Shown: one piece after another, positions 8,488-17,621 of the stretch
How the letters are laid out: each line of letters opens with the position of its first letter
How positions within the stretch are numbered: position 1 is the stretch's first letter
DNA from: an uncultured Pelagibacteraceae bacterium
GTDB taxonomy: Bacteria > Pseudomonadota > Alphaproteobacteria > Pelagibacterales > Pelagibacteraceae
Assembly (NCBI GenBank): GCA_902568975.1
Contig: CACFSO010000001.1
Coordinates: 62,001-126,000, forward strand
DNA length: 64,000 nt
Direction of reading: 5' to 3'
Position numbers and translations under genes: made by a program
Notes under the pieces: generated by a model
Seen by the model: only the letters and a program-made list of their open reading frames with translations
Told to the model about the DNA's origin: nothing
Database searches by the model: none

Positions 8488-9726
8488 ATGAAAATAAAAA
8501 ACTTTATAATTACATTTGTTTCTGCAATAGCACTTCTATTGTCTACATCTGTTGTATCTTTTGCAAAAGTTGTAGGTGATAAAATTGTTTTAGGAGCCGC
8601 TGTTTCACTAACAGGAAAATATTCATCAAATGGTGTTCATACTCAAAATGGTTATAACATGGCCGTTGACAGGATTAATAGCATGGGTGGAATTAAAGTT
8701 GGTGGCAAAACTTATAAATTTGACATCATATATTATGATGATGAGTCAAATCCTAAACGTGCAGCACAACTTGCAGAAAGATTGATCTCACAAGATAAAG
8801 TTGAGTTTATGCTTGGACCATATAGCTCTGGATTAACTAAAGCTATGGCTCCAGTTACTGAAAAGTATGGAGTTCCAATGGTTGAAGCTAATGGTGCATC
8901 TAGATCTTTGTTTACAAAAGGATACAAATATTTATTTGCAGTTTTAGCACCAGCAAATTTATATCTTGATGTTGCTATTAGAACAGCTGTTGAATTAAAT
9001 GGTGGAAAAGGTGTAAAAATTGCACAAGCTTTTGAACAAGATGCTTTTTCTCAAGACGTTAGATTAGGTATTTTAGATGCAGCAAAAGAAACTGGATCTG
9101 AAATTATAATTGACGACAAACTACCTAAAGAGTTAAATGATATGGCTGCAACTTTAGTAAAAGTTAAACAGATGAAGCCAGATGTGCTTGTTGTGTCAGG
9201 ACATACAAAAGGAGCTTTAACTGCTATCAGACAAATTTCTGAAATGAAAGTTGATGTTCCAATGCTTGCAATGACACACTGCGATGCTGCGAAATTATCT
9301 AAGCAACATGGTAAAAATTCTCAGTATGCTTTATGCGCTTCTCAATGGCATAAAACTTTAACTTACAAAGACAAGTGGTTCAAAGATGGAATGACATATG
9401 ATGCAGACTTTACCAAAATGTTTGGATATGCACCGCCATATCAAGCTGCTGAATCTTCAGCTGCTTTATTGGTTTTCAAAGATGCTTTTGAAAGAGCAAA
9501 TTCTTTCGATCAAAAGAAAGTAAGAGATGCTCTTGCTGCTACTGATATGCAAACTTTTTATGGAAATATAAAATTTGCACCTGGTGGTCAAAACGTTTCT
9601 AAACCAATGGTATTATTCCAAGTAATTTGTGATAGCTCTGGAAAATGTGAAAACAAAGTAGTTGCTCCACTTAAATGGGCATCTGCTAAGTTAATTCATC
9701 CAGTACCTAAGTGGTCTGAAAGATAA
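8488..9726 (+). CDS. Liv-type ABC transporter periplasmic binding protein (system 1)
   Basis: Periplasmic receptor of the branched-chain/amide ABC class (Peripla_BP_6 fold), 412 residues. The signal peptide ends near residue 27 (TSVVSFA). The mature start has the family pattern: KIVLGAAVSLTGKYSSNG, then GGIKVGGKTY, a YYDDESNPKRAAQLAERL block and MLGPYSSG. It opens the Liv-1 operon and is followed by a strong hairpin before livH, which should raise its share of transcript. The ligand is unknown; the family takes branched-chain amino acids, urea, short amides and others. Confidence 0.92.
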   Translation: MKIKNFIITFVSAIALLLSTSVVSFAKVVGDKIVLGAAVSLTGKYSSNGVHTQNGYNMAVDRINSMGGIKVGGKTYKFDIIYYDDESNPKRAAQLAERLISQDKVEFMLGPYSSGLTKAMAPVTEKYGVPMVEANGASRSLFTKGYKYLFAVLAPANLYLDVAIRTAVELNGGKGVKIAQAFEQDAFSQDVRLGILDAAKETGSEIIIDDKLPKELNDMAATLVKVKQMKPDVLVVSGHTKGALTAIRQISEMKVDVPMLAMTHCDAAKLSKQHGKNSQYALCASQWHKTLTYKDKWFKDGMTYDADFTKMFGYAPPYQAAESSAALLVFKDAFERANSFDQKKVRDALAATDMQTFYGNIKFAPGGQNVSKPMVLFQVICDSSGKCENKVVAPLKWASAKLIHPVPKWSER

Positions 9727-9740
9727 TAACTAATCTATTA

Positions 9741-9772
9741 ATACCCCCTAAACTCTAGGGGGTATTTTTTTT
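9741..9772 (+). terminator. Stem-loop with T-tract after Liv-1 binding protein
   Basis: ATACCCCCTA (9741-9750) pairs perfectly with TAGGGGGTAT (9756-9765) around a 5-nt loop, followed by eight T residues. It lies 14 bp after the binding-protein stop and before livH in the same direction. It is either a partial terminator or a 3'-end stabiliser of the binding-protein message. Confidence 0.9.
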
Positions 9773-9785
9773 CAAAGGGTAAATT

Positions 9786-10679
9786 ATGGATTTTATGGTT
9801 TTCCAATATCCGATGATAACTGTTCAAGCGTGCTTGGACGGAATACTTCTTGGTATTTTATTTGCTTTAATTGCATATGGAATGGCTCTTCAATGGGGAG
9901 TAATGAATATTATTAATATTGCGCAAGGGGATCTTGTTATATTGGGCGGATACATTGCTTACTTTATGTATCTTTATGGAATTCATCCAGCGTGGGGAGT
10001 TATTGTATCTCCAATAATAATGTATTTTATTGGTATTGGAATTTATAAGTTAGTAATTAACAAAGTAGTTGATAGAGATTTATTCATATCAATTTTAGCA
10101 ACTTTTGGAATTAGTATTCTTTTCATGCAATTAATGAATTTTGCATTTGGTGCGGACGTAGTACTTGCTAATTCAGGTTATGGAACAACTTTTTTATTTG
10201 ATAGCAATGTTGTTTTACCAAATTCGAAAATATTTTCTGCATTTGTAAGCATTGTTTTTGCAATTTGTTTAGTGATTTATATGAAAAAATCAAAGCTTGG
10301 ACGAGCGATTAGGGCTACAGCTCAAAATGCAAGAGCAGCTAAGATTTTAGGCGTCGACACTGAAAAAGTTTACGCTGCTACTTTTGGTATAAATGCAGCT
10401 CTTTGTGGAGTAGCTGGTGCACTTATTTCAATTACTTTTACTATTCATCCTTATATGGGCTTACCTTACACAATAAGATCATTCATGATCGTAATCGTTG
10501 CAGGTTTAGGAAATCTACCCGGGGTAGCATTATCTGGCATGGGACTAGGGGTTTTCGAGGAATTTGCAGATTATATATTAGGAACAGAATTTAGAATTGG
10601 ATCAGTATTTTTATTATTAGTCTTAATATTGGTTTACAGAAGATTTAAATTATCAAGAAAGAGAGAGTATTTAAAATGA
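9786..10679 (+). CDS. livH: Liv-type ABC permease LivH (system 1)
   Basis: Inner-membrane permease of 297 residues with about eight transmembrane segments. Typical family motifs are LIAYGMALQWGVMNIINIAQGD near the N-terminus, RAIRATAQNARAAKILGVD (the cytoplasmic EAA-like loop) and IVAGLGNLPGVALSGMGLG near the C-terminus. It pairs with LivM encoded at 14028. It overlaps the following hydrolase gene by 4 bp (ATGA), so that gene is coupled to the transporter operon. Confidence 0.93.
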   Translation: MDFMVFQYPMITVQACLDGILLGILFALIAYGMALQWGVMNIINIAQGDLVILGGYIAYFMYLYGIHPAWGVIVSPIIMYFIGIGIYKLVINKVVDRDLFISILATFGISILFMQLMNFAFGADVVLANSGYGTTFLFDSNVVLPNSKIFSAFVSIVFAICLVIYMKKSKLGRAIRATAQNARAAKILGVDTEKVYAATFGINAALCGVAGALISITFTIHPYMGLPYTIRSFMIVIVAGLGNLPGVALSGMGLGVFEEFADYILGTEFRIGSVFLLLVLILVYRRFKLSRKREYLK

Positions 10680-11596
10680 AAAAAATATTATTAATTTTAT
10701 CTGTTTTATTCATATCTACATCAACTGTGCTTGGTGATGGTCACGATATTAAAGAAGATGGTTTTCTATCTAAAGATTTTAAAATTACAAAGCTAGCTAC
10801 AATTGAAGATCCAGAAAATAAAATAATATTGATAAATAATCATGGGCAAAATACTTTAGATGGAAAACAAAAAGGTTGTACTTCTATTGATCAAATTAGA
10901 AACCGAGTTTCTTTAGTTGATGAAGAAATTAATGGAAAAAAAATTATGCTCTACAATTTATGCGCAGGTAAAATAGAAGGTGATATGGGTAAAATATGGT
11001 GGCTATCAAAAAAACCATATGTAGGTAAATCAAAACTCGATAAGAGAGTTGAACAAAATTTAGAATTAGTAGAAAAGATCGTTTCTCTTGATGTTCCAAG
11101 AAAACAAATATTTGTTACTGGACATTCTTGTGGTGGGTTAACTACTTTATTATTTTTTTCTAGACATCCAGAAAAAGCTGGGGGTGGAATAGCCTATGCA
11201 GCAGCATGCTTTGATAAATTAAGTAAAAAATATAAAATAAAAAAATTAGGTTTAGAGGCTGGTTTGGCTAAATTTAAAAAAAAGAAACCCGCACAGTATG
11301 ATTTAAGAGAGAAATATAATAATGAGATATTAGCTCAATTAAAAGTTCCATTGTTAGCTTTTACACATCCAAAAGATTCCTATGAAGGTTTAACCTCTGA
11401 TTGGTTAGATAAAATTGAAGGGATGAAAAGAATAGTTATATCTGAGGACTACACATTAGATGGAAAAAAATGCCACAAACTTGGGAAAAAAAAGTCTGAC
11501 AAATTTCCAGTCAAAGATGGTCATCAGATGGATCAAGCAACTTGTTTTCAATACTATAATACTGAAATTTTAAAATATATAGAGTCAAGAATTTAA
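10676..11596 (+). CDS. Exported alpha/beta-hydrolase (GHSCGG type), embedded in the Liv operon
   Basis: A 306-residue predicted periplasmic hydrolase. The signal peptide ends near residue 20. The nucleophile elbow is GHSCGG with Ser151. D234 in THPKDSYEG and H283 in DGHQMDQ complete a plausible triad. Conserved cysteines at C152, C178 and in ATCF may form disulfides. It is paralogous to the protein at 17622: both have DPxNKII near residue 50, PR-x-QIF before the elbow, and the last His exactly 24 residues from the end. The start overlaps livH by 4 bp. Substrate unknown; an ester or amide whose product is imported by the transporter is an inference. Confidence 0.82.
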   Translation: MKKILLILSVLFISTSTVLGDGHDIKEDGFLSKDFKITKLATIEDPENKIILINNHGQNTLDGKQKGCTSIDQIRNRVSLVDEEINGKKIMLYNLCAGKIEGDMGKIWWLSKKPYVGKSKLDKRVEQNLELVEKIVSLDVPRKQIFVTGHSCGGLTTLLFFSRHPEKAGGGIAYAAACFDKLSKKYKIKKLGLEAGLAKFKKKKPAQYDLREKYNNEILAQLKVPLLAFTHPKDSYEGLTSDWLDKIEGMKRIVISEDYTLDGKKCHKLGKKKSDKFPVKDGHQMDQATCFQYYNTEILKYIESRI

Positions 11597-11608
11597 AAAG
11601 GAGAAGAA

Positions 11609-12619
11609 ATGAAAAAAATAATATTAATATTTATATTCACTTTTATAACTTTTAAATGGGTATCAGCCGAGTCACGATTTGGTGAATTAACTGAAATGAG
11701 AGACGAAAGAATGAGAGGAAAAGATAACCAATGGGTAAGACCTCACCCTGGTCCTTTCGTTTGGAACATGATTGAAAAAGAAAAAGGAAAGTTTACTTGG
11801 GAAGAAGCAGATAAATATGTCATTTATGCTCAAGAACACAATCAAACAATTTTAGCTACTATCTGGCCTCATGCAAATTGGGAGCAAAAATCTTGCAAAA
11901 GAAAAAAAGCTAGAAGTCCTTTTGGAAAGCATTTTACCAAATATCTAAGTAAACCTTGCTCAATGGATGACTATAAAAACTTCCTTCTACAATTAGTTGA
12001 TCGTTATGATGGCGATGGGTCAAACGATATGCCAGGATTAACTAAACCGATAAAATATTGGGATATTATGAATGAACCAGAGTTTAAAATGTTTTTTAAA
12101 GGAAGCGAGGAAGACTTTGTTGAAATTTTTAATTTTTCTTCCAAAGTAATTAAGGAAAAACAGCCAGATGCAGTTATTGTTATGGCTGGTGCAGCAGGAA
12201 TGTTTCCTGAGAATAAAAAATTTTGGAAATCTGCTTTACCAAAAATTCAAGATCATTTTGATATAGCTAATATTCACCATATAACTCCACCAGACGGGAA
12301 ATGCGATAAAGATATGTGGGTAGGTGATTTTGCAAAATTACTAGAAAGTTTAAGTATTGAAAAACCTATTTGGGTTACAGAAGCAATGGTAGGAAAATGT
12401 AAGGTCTTACCTATTTATATTAATGCTTTTGCCAATGGAGCAGAATTAATAATTGATGTTGGTGTGAATGCTCCAGGAATGAAAATGAGCAAAAAGAAAA
12501 GAGCTAAATTAAACCAATTCATTGAAGATGTAGATGGTTTTCAATCTTTAACAATGCTTTCAAAAAATAAAGCAGAATTTACATTAAGCGATGGTTCTAA
12601 AAAAATTATAGAATTTTAA
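11609..12619 (+). CDS. Exported clan GH-A-like glycoside hydrolase
   Basis: A 336-residue secreted protein (signal peptide 1-20, ending WVSA) with the layout of a (beta/alpha)8 retaining glycosidase. WDIMNEPEF gives the N155-E156 acid/base pair at the end of strand 4, and WVTEAMVG gives E258 as likely nucleophile at the end of strand 7. LATIWPHANWE (82-92) resembles the strand-2/3 region of clan GH-A enzymes. I cannot choose a CAZy family (GH5, GH10, GH39 are relatives). A good ribosome site (AAGGAG) precedes it. It lies between two Liv permease genes, which is unusual. Confidence 0.7.
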   Translation: MKKIILIFIFTFITFKWVSAESRFGELTEMRDERMRGKDNQWVRPHPGPFVWNMIEKEKGKFTWEEADKYVIYAQEHNQTILATIWPHANWEQKSCKRKKARSPFGKHFTKYLSKPCSMDDYKNFLLQLVDRYDGDGSNDMPGLTKPIKYWDIMNEPEFKMFFKGSEEDFVEIFNFSSKVIKEKQPDAVIVMAGAAGMFPENKKFWKSALPKIQDHFDIANIHHITPPDGKCDKDMWVGDFAKLLESLSIEKPIWVTEAMVGKCKVLPIYINAFANGAELIIDVGVNAPGMKMSKKKRAKLNQFIEDVDGFQSLTMLSKNKAEFTLSDGSKKIIEF

Positions 12620-12645
12620 AAGAGTGATGGTAGGATAAATATAAT

Positions 12646-13161
12646 ATGAGAAAATTATTTACAGTTCTAGTTTCAACAATTATTTTATATGGTTGCGCAA
12701 CTACAATGTCAGGTAATCAACAACCAGTAACTGTGGCTTCAAATGTAAATGGAGCCAAGTGTACTCTTCAGAATGAAAAAGGCTCATGGTCTTTACAAAC
12801 ACCTGGAAGTGCAGTGGTAACAAATTCAAGAGAAAATCTTTCTGTAAGATGTGAAAAAAATGGTTATCAAAGTGCTGTGGTAAGCGTTCCTTCAAAACAT
12901 AAAGACTCAGCTACTTGGGGTAATGTAGTTTTGGGAGGAGGAATTGGCTATATTTGGGACAGAAAAACTGGCGCTGCATTTATTTATCCTTCAACAATTA
13001 ATCTTACTCTGGTGGAAGGTGGCTCTTCTTCAAAAGAAACTGATGTAAAATTAACTGGCAGCTCAACAGTCGAGCAGCTTAAACAATTAAATGATCTATA
13101 CAAATCTGGAGCTTTAACCAAAGAAGAATTCGATAAAGCGAAGAAAAAACTTTTGAATTAA
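12646..13161 (+). CDS. Lipoprotein with C-terminal SHOCT domain
   Basis: A 171-residue predicted lipoprotein: hydrophobic N-terminus ending in the lipobox LYGC with C17 as the acylated residue. The central part has beta-rich PEGA-like segments (VTVASNVNGAKCTL, GSAVVTNSRENLSVRC) and a Gly-rich VVLGGGIGYIWDR helix. Residues 143-171 form a SHOCT tail (VEQLKQLNDLYKSGALTKEE followed by FDKAKKKLLN). The DNA encoding the last 18 codons is nearly repeated at the end of the next gene. Function unknown; SHOCT tails often occur on membrane or envelope proteins and may mediate oligomerisation. Confidence 0.78.
   Translation: MRKLFTVLVSTIILYGCATTMSGNQQPVTVASNVNGAKCTLQNEKGSWSLQTPGSAVVTNSRENLSVRCEKNGYQSAVVSVPSKHKDSATWGNVVLGGGIGYIWDRKTGAAFIYPSTINLTLVEGGSSSKETDVKLTGSSTVEQLKQLNDLYKSGALTKEEFDKAKKKLLN
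13108..13161 (+). repeat. SHOCT-encoding DNA repeat, copy 1
   Basis: The last 54 bp of the lipoprotein gene match the last 54 bp of the next gene (13972-14025) at 49 of 54 positions, in the same frame, including the stop codon. The upstream coding regions show no comparable similarity. This points to a tail duplication or gene conversion. Confidence 0.85.
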
Positions 13162-13170
13162 TTCTTTAAA

Positions 13171-14025
13171 ATGAAAAGAATTCTTTACATAGTAATTTTT
13201 ATTTTAATAAATAATGTATCTTTTGCTGCAAAAATTAATGTTGGCGCTATATATCAAAATGAAATAAATATTAAAAGAAATTATAAAATCCCTCTACCGC
13301 CTGGAAAATTTACAGTTGTAGCAACAAATATAAAAAAAGGTTTTAGAGATACATTACTTAATCAATCCGATGAAAATGGTGTAGTAAGATGGCAAGTTTG
13401 GGTTTGGAGTAGCAAAGCAGCCAATACTTGGTGGGAACCTTCGAAATTTTGTAAAAGGAAAAATCTATATTTTAACAATTCAAAAATAGGAAATAAAAGG
13501 CATCATTGCTGGATAGTGAATCATAGTAGAAGCGAGGTAACAAGCGGAAAAGGTTTTTGGGGAAAAGTTAGAGATTGGATAATACGAGAAAAGATAAATC
13601 AACCAGATATCTACGTTTATAGCCAACACGAATATCAAACAAGCGGTAAAGAAATAATTGGAATGGCATATTTTTATAATCCTGAACTTGATGGAGTACC
13701 TGCTCCAAAAAATATTACGTGGGATACTTCCGAATACCATATGAGCAGAGTTCATAAGTTTCCACAACATGAAGCTTTTCTTAAAAAATTTGTAAATCTT
13801 TCGGCATCATTTGTAGAAAGATTTAACCAATTGAATAATATTACTATGATGACCTTAAATCCATCTGAATATATAATACAAACATCCATAAGTACTGAAA
13901 AAGAAATAATAAGTAATTCTACTGAAGATATAGCTAAACAATTAAAAGATTTGAAAGATTTGTTAGATGCAGGAGCTTTAACAAAAGAAGAATTCGATAA
14001 AGCCAAAAAGAAAATTTTGAATTAA
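13171..14025 (+). CDS. Exported protein of unknown function with C-terminal SHOCT domain
   Basis: A 284-residue protein with a signal peptide (1-19, ending VSFA). The body (20-240) is not a family I recognise; it has many aromatic residues (WQVWVWSSKAANTWW) and three cysteines. Residues 255-284 are a SHOCT tail (LKDLKDLLDAGALTKEEFDK and onward) almost identical to that of the preceding lipoprotein. It starts 9 bp after that gene and ends 2 bp before livM, so it belongs to the same transcript. Role unknown. Confidence 0.75.
   Translation: MKRILYIVIFILINNVSFAAKINVGAIYQNEINIKRNYKIPLPPGKFTVVATNIKKGFRDTLLNQSDENGVVRWQVWVWSSKAANTWWEPSKFCKRKNLYFNNSKIGNKRHHCWIVNHSRSEVTSGKGFWGKVRDWIIREKINQPDIYVYSQHEYQTSGKEIIGMAYFYNPELDGVPAPKNITWDTSEYHMSRVHKFPQHEAFLKKFVNLSASFVERFNQLNNITMMTLNPSEYIIQTSISTEKEIISNSTEDIAKQLKDLKDLLDAGALTKEEFDKAKKKILN
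13972..14025 (+). repeat. SHOCT-encoding DNA repeat, copy 2
   Basis: Second copy of the 54-bp SHOCT tail, ending at the stop codon. Five differences from copy 1, of which two fall in a run of lysine codons and are silent. Confidence 0.85.
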
Positions 14026-14027
14026 TT

Positions 14028-15080
14028 ATGAAAAATAAAAATATAATTTTATATGCAGTTATTTTAATCTTTGGTCTAATTGCGCCTTTTATTTTTCCAG
14101 CATTTAAAGTTCAATTATCAATTTTATGTGTACTTATAGTTTTAGCAACCACCTGGAATATCCAAGGTGGAGAGATGGGCTATAATTCATTTGGTAATAT
14201 TTTATTTTATGGTCTCGGAATGTATCTTTGTGCTTCCGTTCAAGTGGGAATGTTTTTTCCTTTAGCTGAATGGACCGAAAGTGGTGGAGAAAAAACATTT
14301 GTCCACACCCCGACTCAATTCTTTCAAGGGATGGCAGCTGGACTTGTAGTTGCTGCAATAGTTCCAACTATTGTTGCAGGACTAATTGGATACTCAATTT
14401 TAGGATTAAGAGGTCATTATTTTGCAATTTGTACTTTAGGTTTAGGAGTAGCTGCGGGTGAAATTTCAGGAGGTATAGAAATTATAGGAGCTGGGCAAGG
14501 ATTCACAACCCCACCTTTTCCTGACTATGGTGGCTTAGAAGCAAGAGGAGAATTTTTTTACTTCTTAAGTTTTTTTGTACTTGTGTTTACATTCATTACC
14601 GTAAGAGCAATCTATTCAACAAGATTTAAATTAATTTTAAACGCCATTAGGGATAACGAGGACAAAGCAGAAGCGATGGGTATTCAAACAATGAAATATA
14701 AAATTATTGGCTGGATGATATCCGCTTTCTTTTGCGGCTTAGCTGGTGGAATTATGGGTGGATTAGTTGGATATATTGATTCAACAGATGTTGCATTTGA
14801 TGGAAGAGAGATGGGCGTGTTTATGGTCTTGATGGCAATTTTAGGTGGTAAAGGAACTTTATGGGGACCAATTATCGGCGCTACCATATTTCATATTTTT
14901 AAAGAGGGATTTTGGACATTTTTTTTGGGATGGCAGTATGTTGCGTTAGGAGTTTTAATTGTTGTGATCGTAATATATTTCCCAGAAGGAATTATGGGAT
15001 GGTTAAGAGAAAAATATCCTGAAAGATTTGGTGAAGTAGTTGATGAATCAGATCGAAAGGCACAAGTAGAACTTAAATGA
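14028..15080 (+). CDS. livM: Liv-type ABC permease LivM (system 1)
   Basis: Inner-membrane permease of 350 residues, partner of LivH at 9786. Motifs include ILGLRGHYFAICTLGLGVAAG and the cytoplasmic loop LILNAIRDNEDKAEAMGIQT, then MVLMAILGGKGTLWGPIIGA near the C-terminus, all typical of LivM. It starts 2 bp after the SHOCT-tail gene and overlaps livG by 4 bp (ATGA). Confidence 0.93.
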   Translation: MKNKNIILYAVILIFGLIAPFIFPAFKVQLSILCVLIVLATTWNIQGGEMGYNSFGNILFYGLGMYLCASVQVGMFFPLAEWTESGGEKTFVHTPTQFFQGMAAGLVVAAIVPTIVAGLIGYSILGLRGHYFAICTLGLGVAAGEISGGIEIIGAGQGFTTPPFPDYGGLEARGEFFYFLSFFVLVFTFITVRAIYSTRFKLILNAIRDNEDKAEAMGIQTMKYKIIGWMISAFFCGLAGGIMGGLVGYIDSTDVAFDGREMGVFMVLMAILGGKGTLWGPIIGATIFHIFKEGFWTFFLGWQYVALGVLIVVIVIYFPEGIMGWLREKYPERFGEVVDESDRKAQVELK

Positions 15081-15817
15081 GTATTTTAGAAGTAAAAAAT
15101 GTAAGCAAATCATTTGGTGGCGTCAAAGCCAATGTTGACATCTCAATGTCCGTTGAAAAAGGAAAAATTATAGGCTTGATTGGACCAAATGGATCTGGAA
15201 AAACTACATTATTTAATTCTATTGTTGGAACTTACCCAATAGATAATGGATCTATTAAATTTAATGGTAAAGAAGTTTCAGAATTACCTGTTCCAGTAAT
15301 AGCTAAACTAGGATTGCTTAGGACATTTCAACAAACAAGGATTTACGGGAAGTTAAACTGTGTAGAAAATATGCTTATTAGCCACAAAGGTAGTGATGAA
15401 AGTTTAGTAAAAATATTTTCTAAAATTCCTAAAAACTTGACAGATAAAGCAGAAAATTTATTGAGCTTTGTGGGATTATATCAAAAAAGAAAACTAAGAG
15501 CAGGGGATCTATCTTTTGGTCAGCAGAAGTTATTGGAGTTAGCTATGGCATTGATGAATGAACCGGAAATGCTATTACTTGATGAACCAACAGCTGGAAT
15601 CAACCCAACCTTAATAAATGGAATTATTGATAGATTAATAAAAGTAAATCAGGATTTTGGAATTACTCTTTTAGTAATTGAACATAACATGAGAGTAATC
15701 ATGCAGCTTGCGGAAAATATTTTCTGTCTTGCCCATGGTCAATTGTTATCCAATGGAACCCCTGAAGAAATTAAGAATGATAAGCGAGTAATCGATGCTT
15801 ATCTTGGAGCGCAATAA
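15077..15817 (+). CDS. livG: Liv-type ABC ATPase LivG (system 1)
   Basis: ATP-binding subunit of 246 residues. Walker A GPNGSGKTT near residues 36-44, signature LSFGQQK (a Phe in place of the common Gly of LSGGQ), Walker B LLLDEPTAGINP, and the switch His in VIEHNM. It overlaps livM and livF by a few bases, so all three are coupled. Confidence 0.93.
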   Translation: MSILEVKNVSKSFGGVKANVDISMSVEKGKIIGLIGPNGSGKTTLFNSIVGTYPIDNGSIKFNGKEVSELPVPVIAKLGLLRTFQQTRIYGKLNCVENMLISHKGSDESLVKIFSKIPKNLTDKAENLLSFVGLYQKRKLRAGDLSFGQQKLLELAMALMNEPEMLLLDEPTAGINPTLINGIIDRLIKVNQDFGITLLVIEHNMRVIMQLAENIFCLAHGQLLSNGTPEEIKNDKRVIDAYLGAQ

Positions 15818-16602
15818 TGAAAAATCAATACGAGGTATTGGGAAAAGCACCCGAAGCAGAGGATTTAAAAAAACTTTCACCTGAAAATGTTCATTTAACA
15901 ATTAAAGGTCTATTAGCGGGATATGGTAAAATGGAAATCTTACATAATTTTGATTTATTTGTAAGTAAAGCACAATCTTTATGTTTAATTGGCCCGAATG
16001 GAGCTGGAAAATCTACAATACTTCATTCTATATATGGTTTTACAAATATTTTTTCTGGAAAAATTGAAATAAACGGAAAAGATATTACAAATCTTTCGCC
16101 TGCAGAAAAACTTAAGAATGAGGGTATTGCTTACATTCTTCAAGATAATTCAGTTTTCCCCGATATGACTGTTGAAGAAAATTTGCTTATGGGCGGATAT
16201 ATAAAAGAAAAGACAGAAGAATCCTACCAAGAAGCAGAAAAAATATTTGAAAAGTATGAAAGATTAAGAAATAGAAGATTTCAACCTGCAAAAGTTTTAT
16301 CTGGAGGTGAAAGAAGATTATTAGAAATTTCAAGAGCATTAGTAATGAAACCGTCAGTACTTCTAGTAGATGAGCCATCAATTGGTTTAGAGCCAAAATA
16401 TATTCAGATGGTTTTTGAAATTCTTAGAGACCTACAGGAAAATGAAAAAAAAACAATTATTCTAGTTGAACAGAACGCAAAAAAAGGATTAGAATTTGCT
16501 GATATAGGATATGTATTAGTTTCAGGCCAAACCGCTATAGCTGGATCAGGAAAAGATTTATTAAAAAATCCCGATGTTGGCAGGCTTTTCCTAGGCGGTT
16601 AA
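15817..16602 (+). CDS. livF: Liv-type ABC ATPase LivF (system 1)
   Basis: Second ATP-binding subunit, 261 residues. Walker A GPNGAGKST, signature LSGGERR, Walker B LLVDEPSIGLEP and VEQNAKKGLEFAD typical of LivF. It has an N-terminal extension of about 25 residues before the ATPase fold. The start overlaps the livG stop (TAATG) and its stop overlaps azlC in the same way. Confidence 0.93.
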   Translation: MKNQYEVLGKAPEAEDLKKLSPENVHLTIKGLLAGYGKMEILHNFDLFVSKAQSLCLIGPNGAGKSTILHSIYGFTNIFSGKIEINGKDITNLSPAEKLKNEGIAYILQDNSVFPDMTVEENLLMGGYIKEKTEESYQEAEKIFEKYERLRNRRFQPAKVLSGGERRLLEISRALVMKPSVLLVDEPSIGLEPKYIQMVFEILRDLQENEKKTIILVEQNAKKGLEFADIGYVLVSGQTAIAGSGKDLLKNPDVGRLFLGG

Positions 16603-17306
16603 TGATTAATTCAAAATATTTTTTTAAAGGAGTACAATCTGTAAAAGGTATAGATAGTCCAGCTTTGGCTTTAGGCGCAAGTCTTATTGCAATAGGCGCA
16701 CTTTACAAAAATTTGGGTTTTTCTATTCAACAAAGTATTGCATCAACATTTTTTACTTATGCTCTTCCAGGTCAATTAGTTATGGCAGAGTCTATGTTAC
16801 TCGGAGCGTCATTGTTAAATATTTTTATTGCTGTTTGGTTAGTTAATTCTCGATTATATCCAATGACAGTTTCTTTATTTCCATTAATTATGCACCCAAA
16901 CCAACCTAAGTGGAAATATTATATTTCTTGTCATTTTGTAGCTGTTTCTGCTTGGCTAATAATGAAAAGCAATTATGAAAAAGTTGAAAGAGAAAACAGA
17001 ATTGACTTTTGGTTTGGTGTTGGAGTAGCAACTTGGTCAATTGCAATTATATCAACCGTTATAGGTTATCTTGCATCTGATTATTTAAATAAAGATATGA
17101 TGATTGGACTAGCAATTGTAAATCCAATTTATTTCATGTGCATGATGATTGGATCGATGAAAACATTTCAAATAAGTACATCAATAATTTTGGGAGCAAT
17201 ATTAGGACCAGCTTTTTATCTTATCTCTGCAGAGTGGAGTGTTTTGTATGGAGGGTTTATTGCTGGAACAATTGCATATTTTGTAGGAGAAAAATATGGC
17301 AAGTAG
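16602..17306 (+). CDS. azlC: AzlC-family branched-chain amino acid exporter subunit
   Basis: A 234-residue membrane protein with six or seven hydrophobic segments. It shows the AzlC hallmarks: SPALALGASLIAIGALYKNLGFS and TYALPGQLVMAESMLLGAS near the N-terminus, then VNSRLYPMTVSLFP. AzlC works with a small AzlD partner, encoded next with an 11-bp overlap. Its coupling to the end of a Liv import operon suggests overflow export of the same class of amino acid. Confidence 0.87.
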   Translation: MINSKYFFKGVQSVKGIDSPALALGASLIAIGALYKNLGFSIQQSIASTFFTYALPGQLVMAESMLLGASLLNIFIAVWLVNSRLYPMTVSLFPLIMHPNQPKWKYYISCHFVAVSAWLIMKSNYEKVERENRIDFWFGVGVATWSIAIISTVIGYLASDYLNKDMMIGLAIVNPIYFMCMMIGSMKTFQISTSIILGAILGPAFYLISAEWSVLYGGFIAGTIAYFVGEKYGK

Positions 17307-17610
17307 CATTGTATTAGCAATCATAGTTACATCTGCCGCAACTTATATATCAAGATTTTTTGGCGTTTTAAGTTCTGAAAAAATTAAAGAGACTTCAAAA
17401 ATTTATAAATGGTTTAATTGTCTTGCATACTCTACCCTTGCAGCTTTAATTTCTCGAATTCTTGTTTTTCCCGCTGGAGTTTTATCTGAAGCAAACTATT
17501 TAATTAGATTGGTAGTAATTTTTATATGCATATTGATTTTTTATGTATTTAAGAAGAACATAGTTTACCCAACACTTTTATCTGCTATCTTGCTAACTTT
17601 ATTAATTTAA
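17296..17610 (+). CDS. azlD: AzlD-family small membrane subunit
   Basis: A 104-residue protein with about three transmembrane segments and the AzlD pattern of an N-terminal TYISRFFGVL segment, a central FNCLAYSTLAALISRI helix and a hydrophobic C-terminus. It overlaps azlC by 11 bp, the usual arrangement for this two-part exporter. Confidence 0.85.
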   Translation: MASSIVLAIIVTSAATYISRFFGVLSSEKIKETSKIYKWFNCLAYSTLAALISRILVFPAGVLSEANYLIRLVVIFICILIFYVFKKNIVYPTLLSAILLTLLI

Positions 17611-17621
17611 AAACAGATCAA

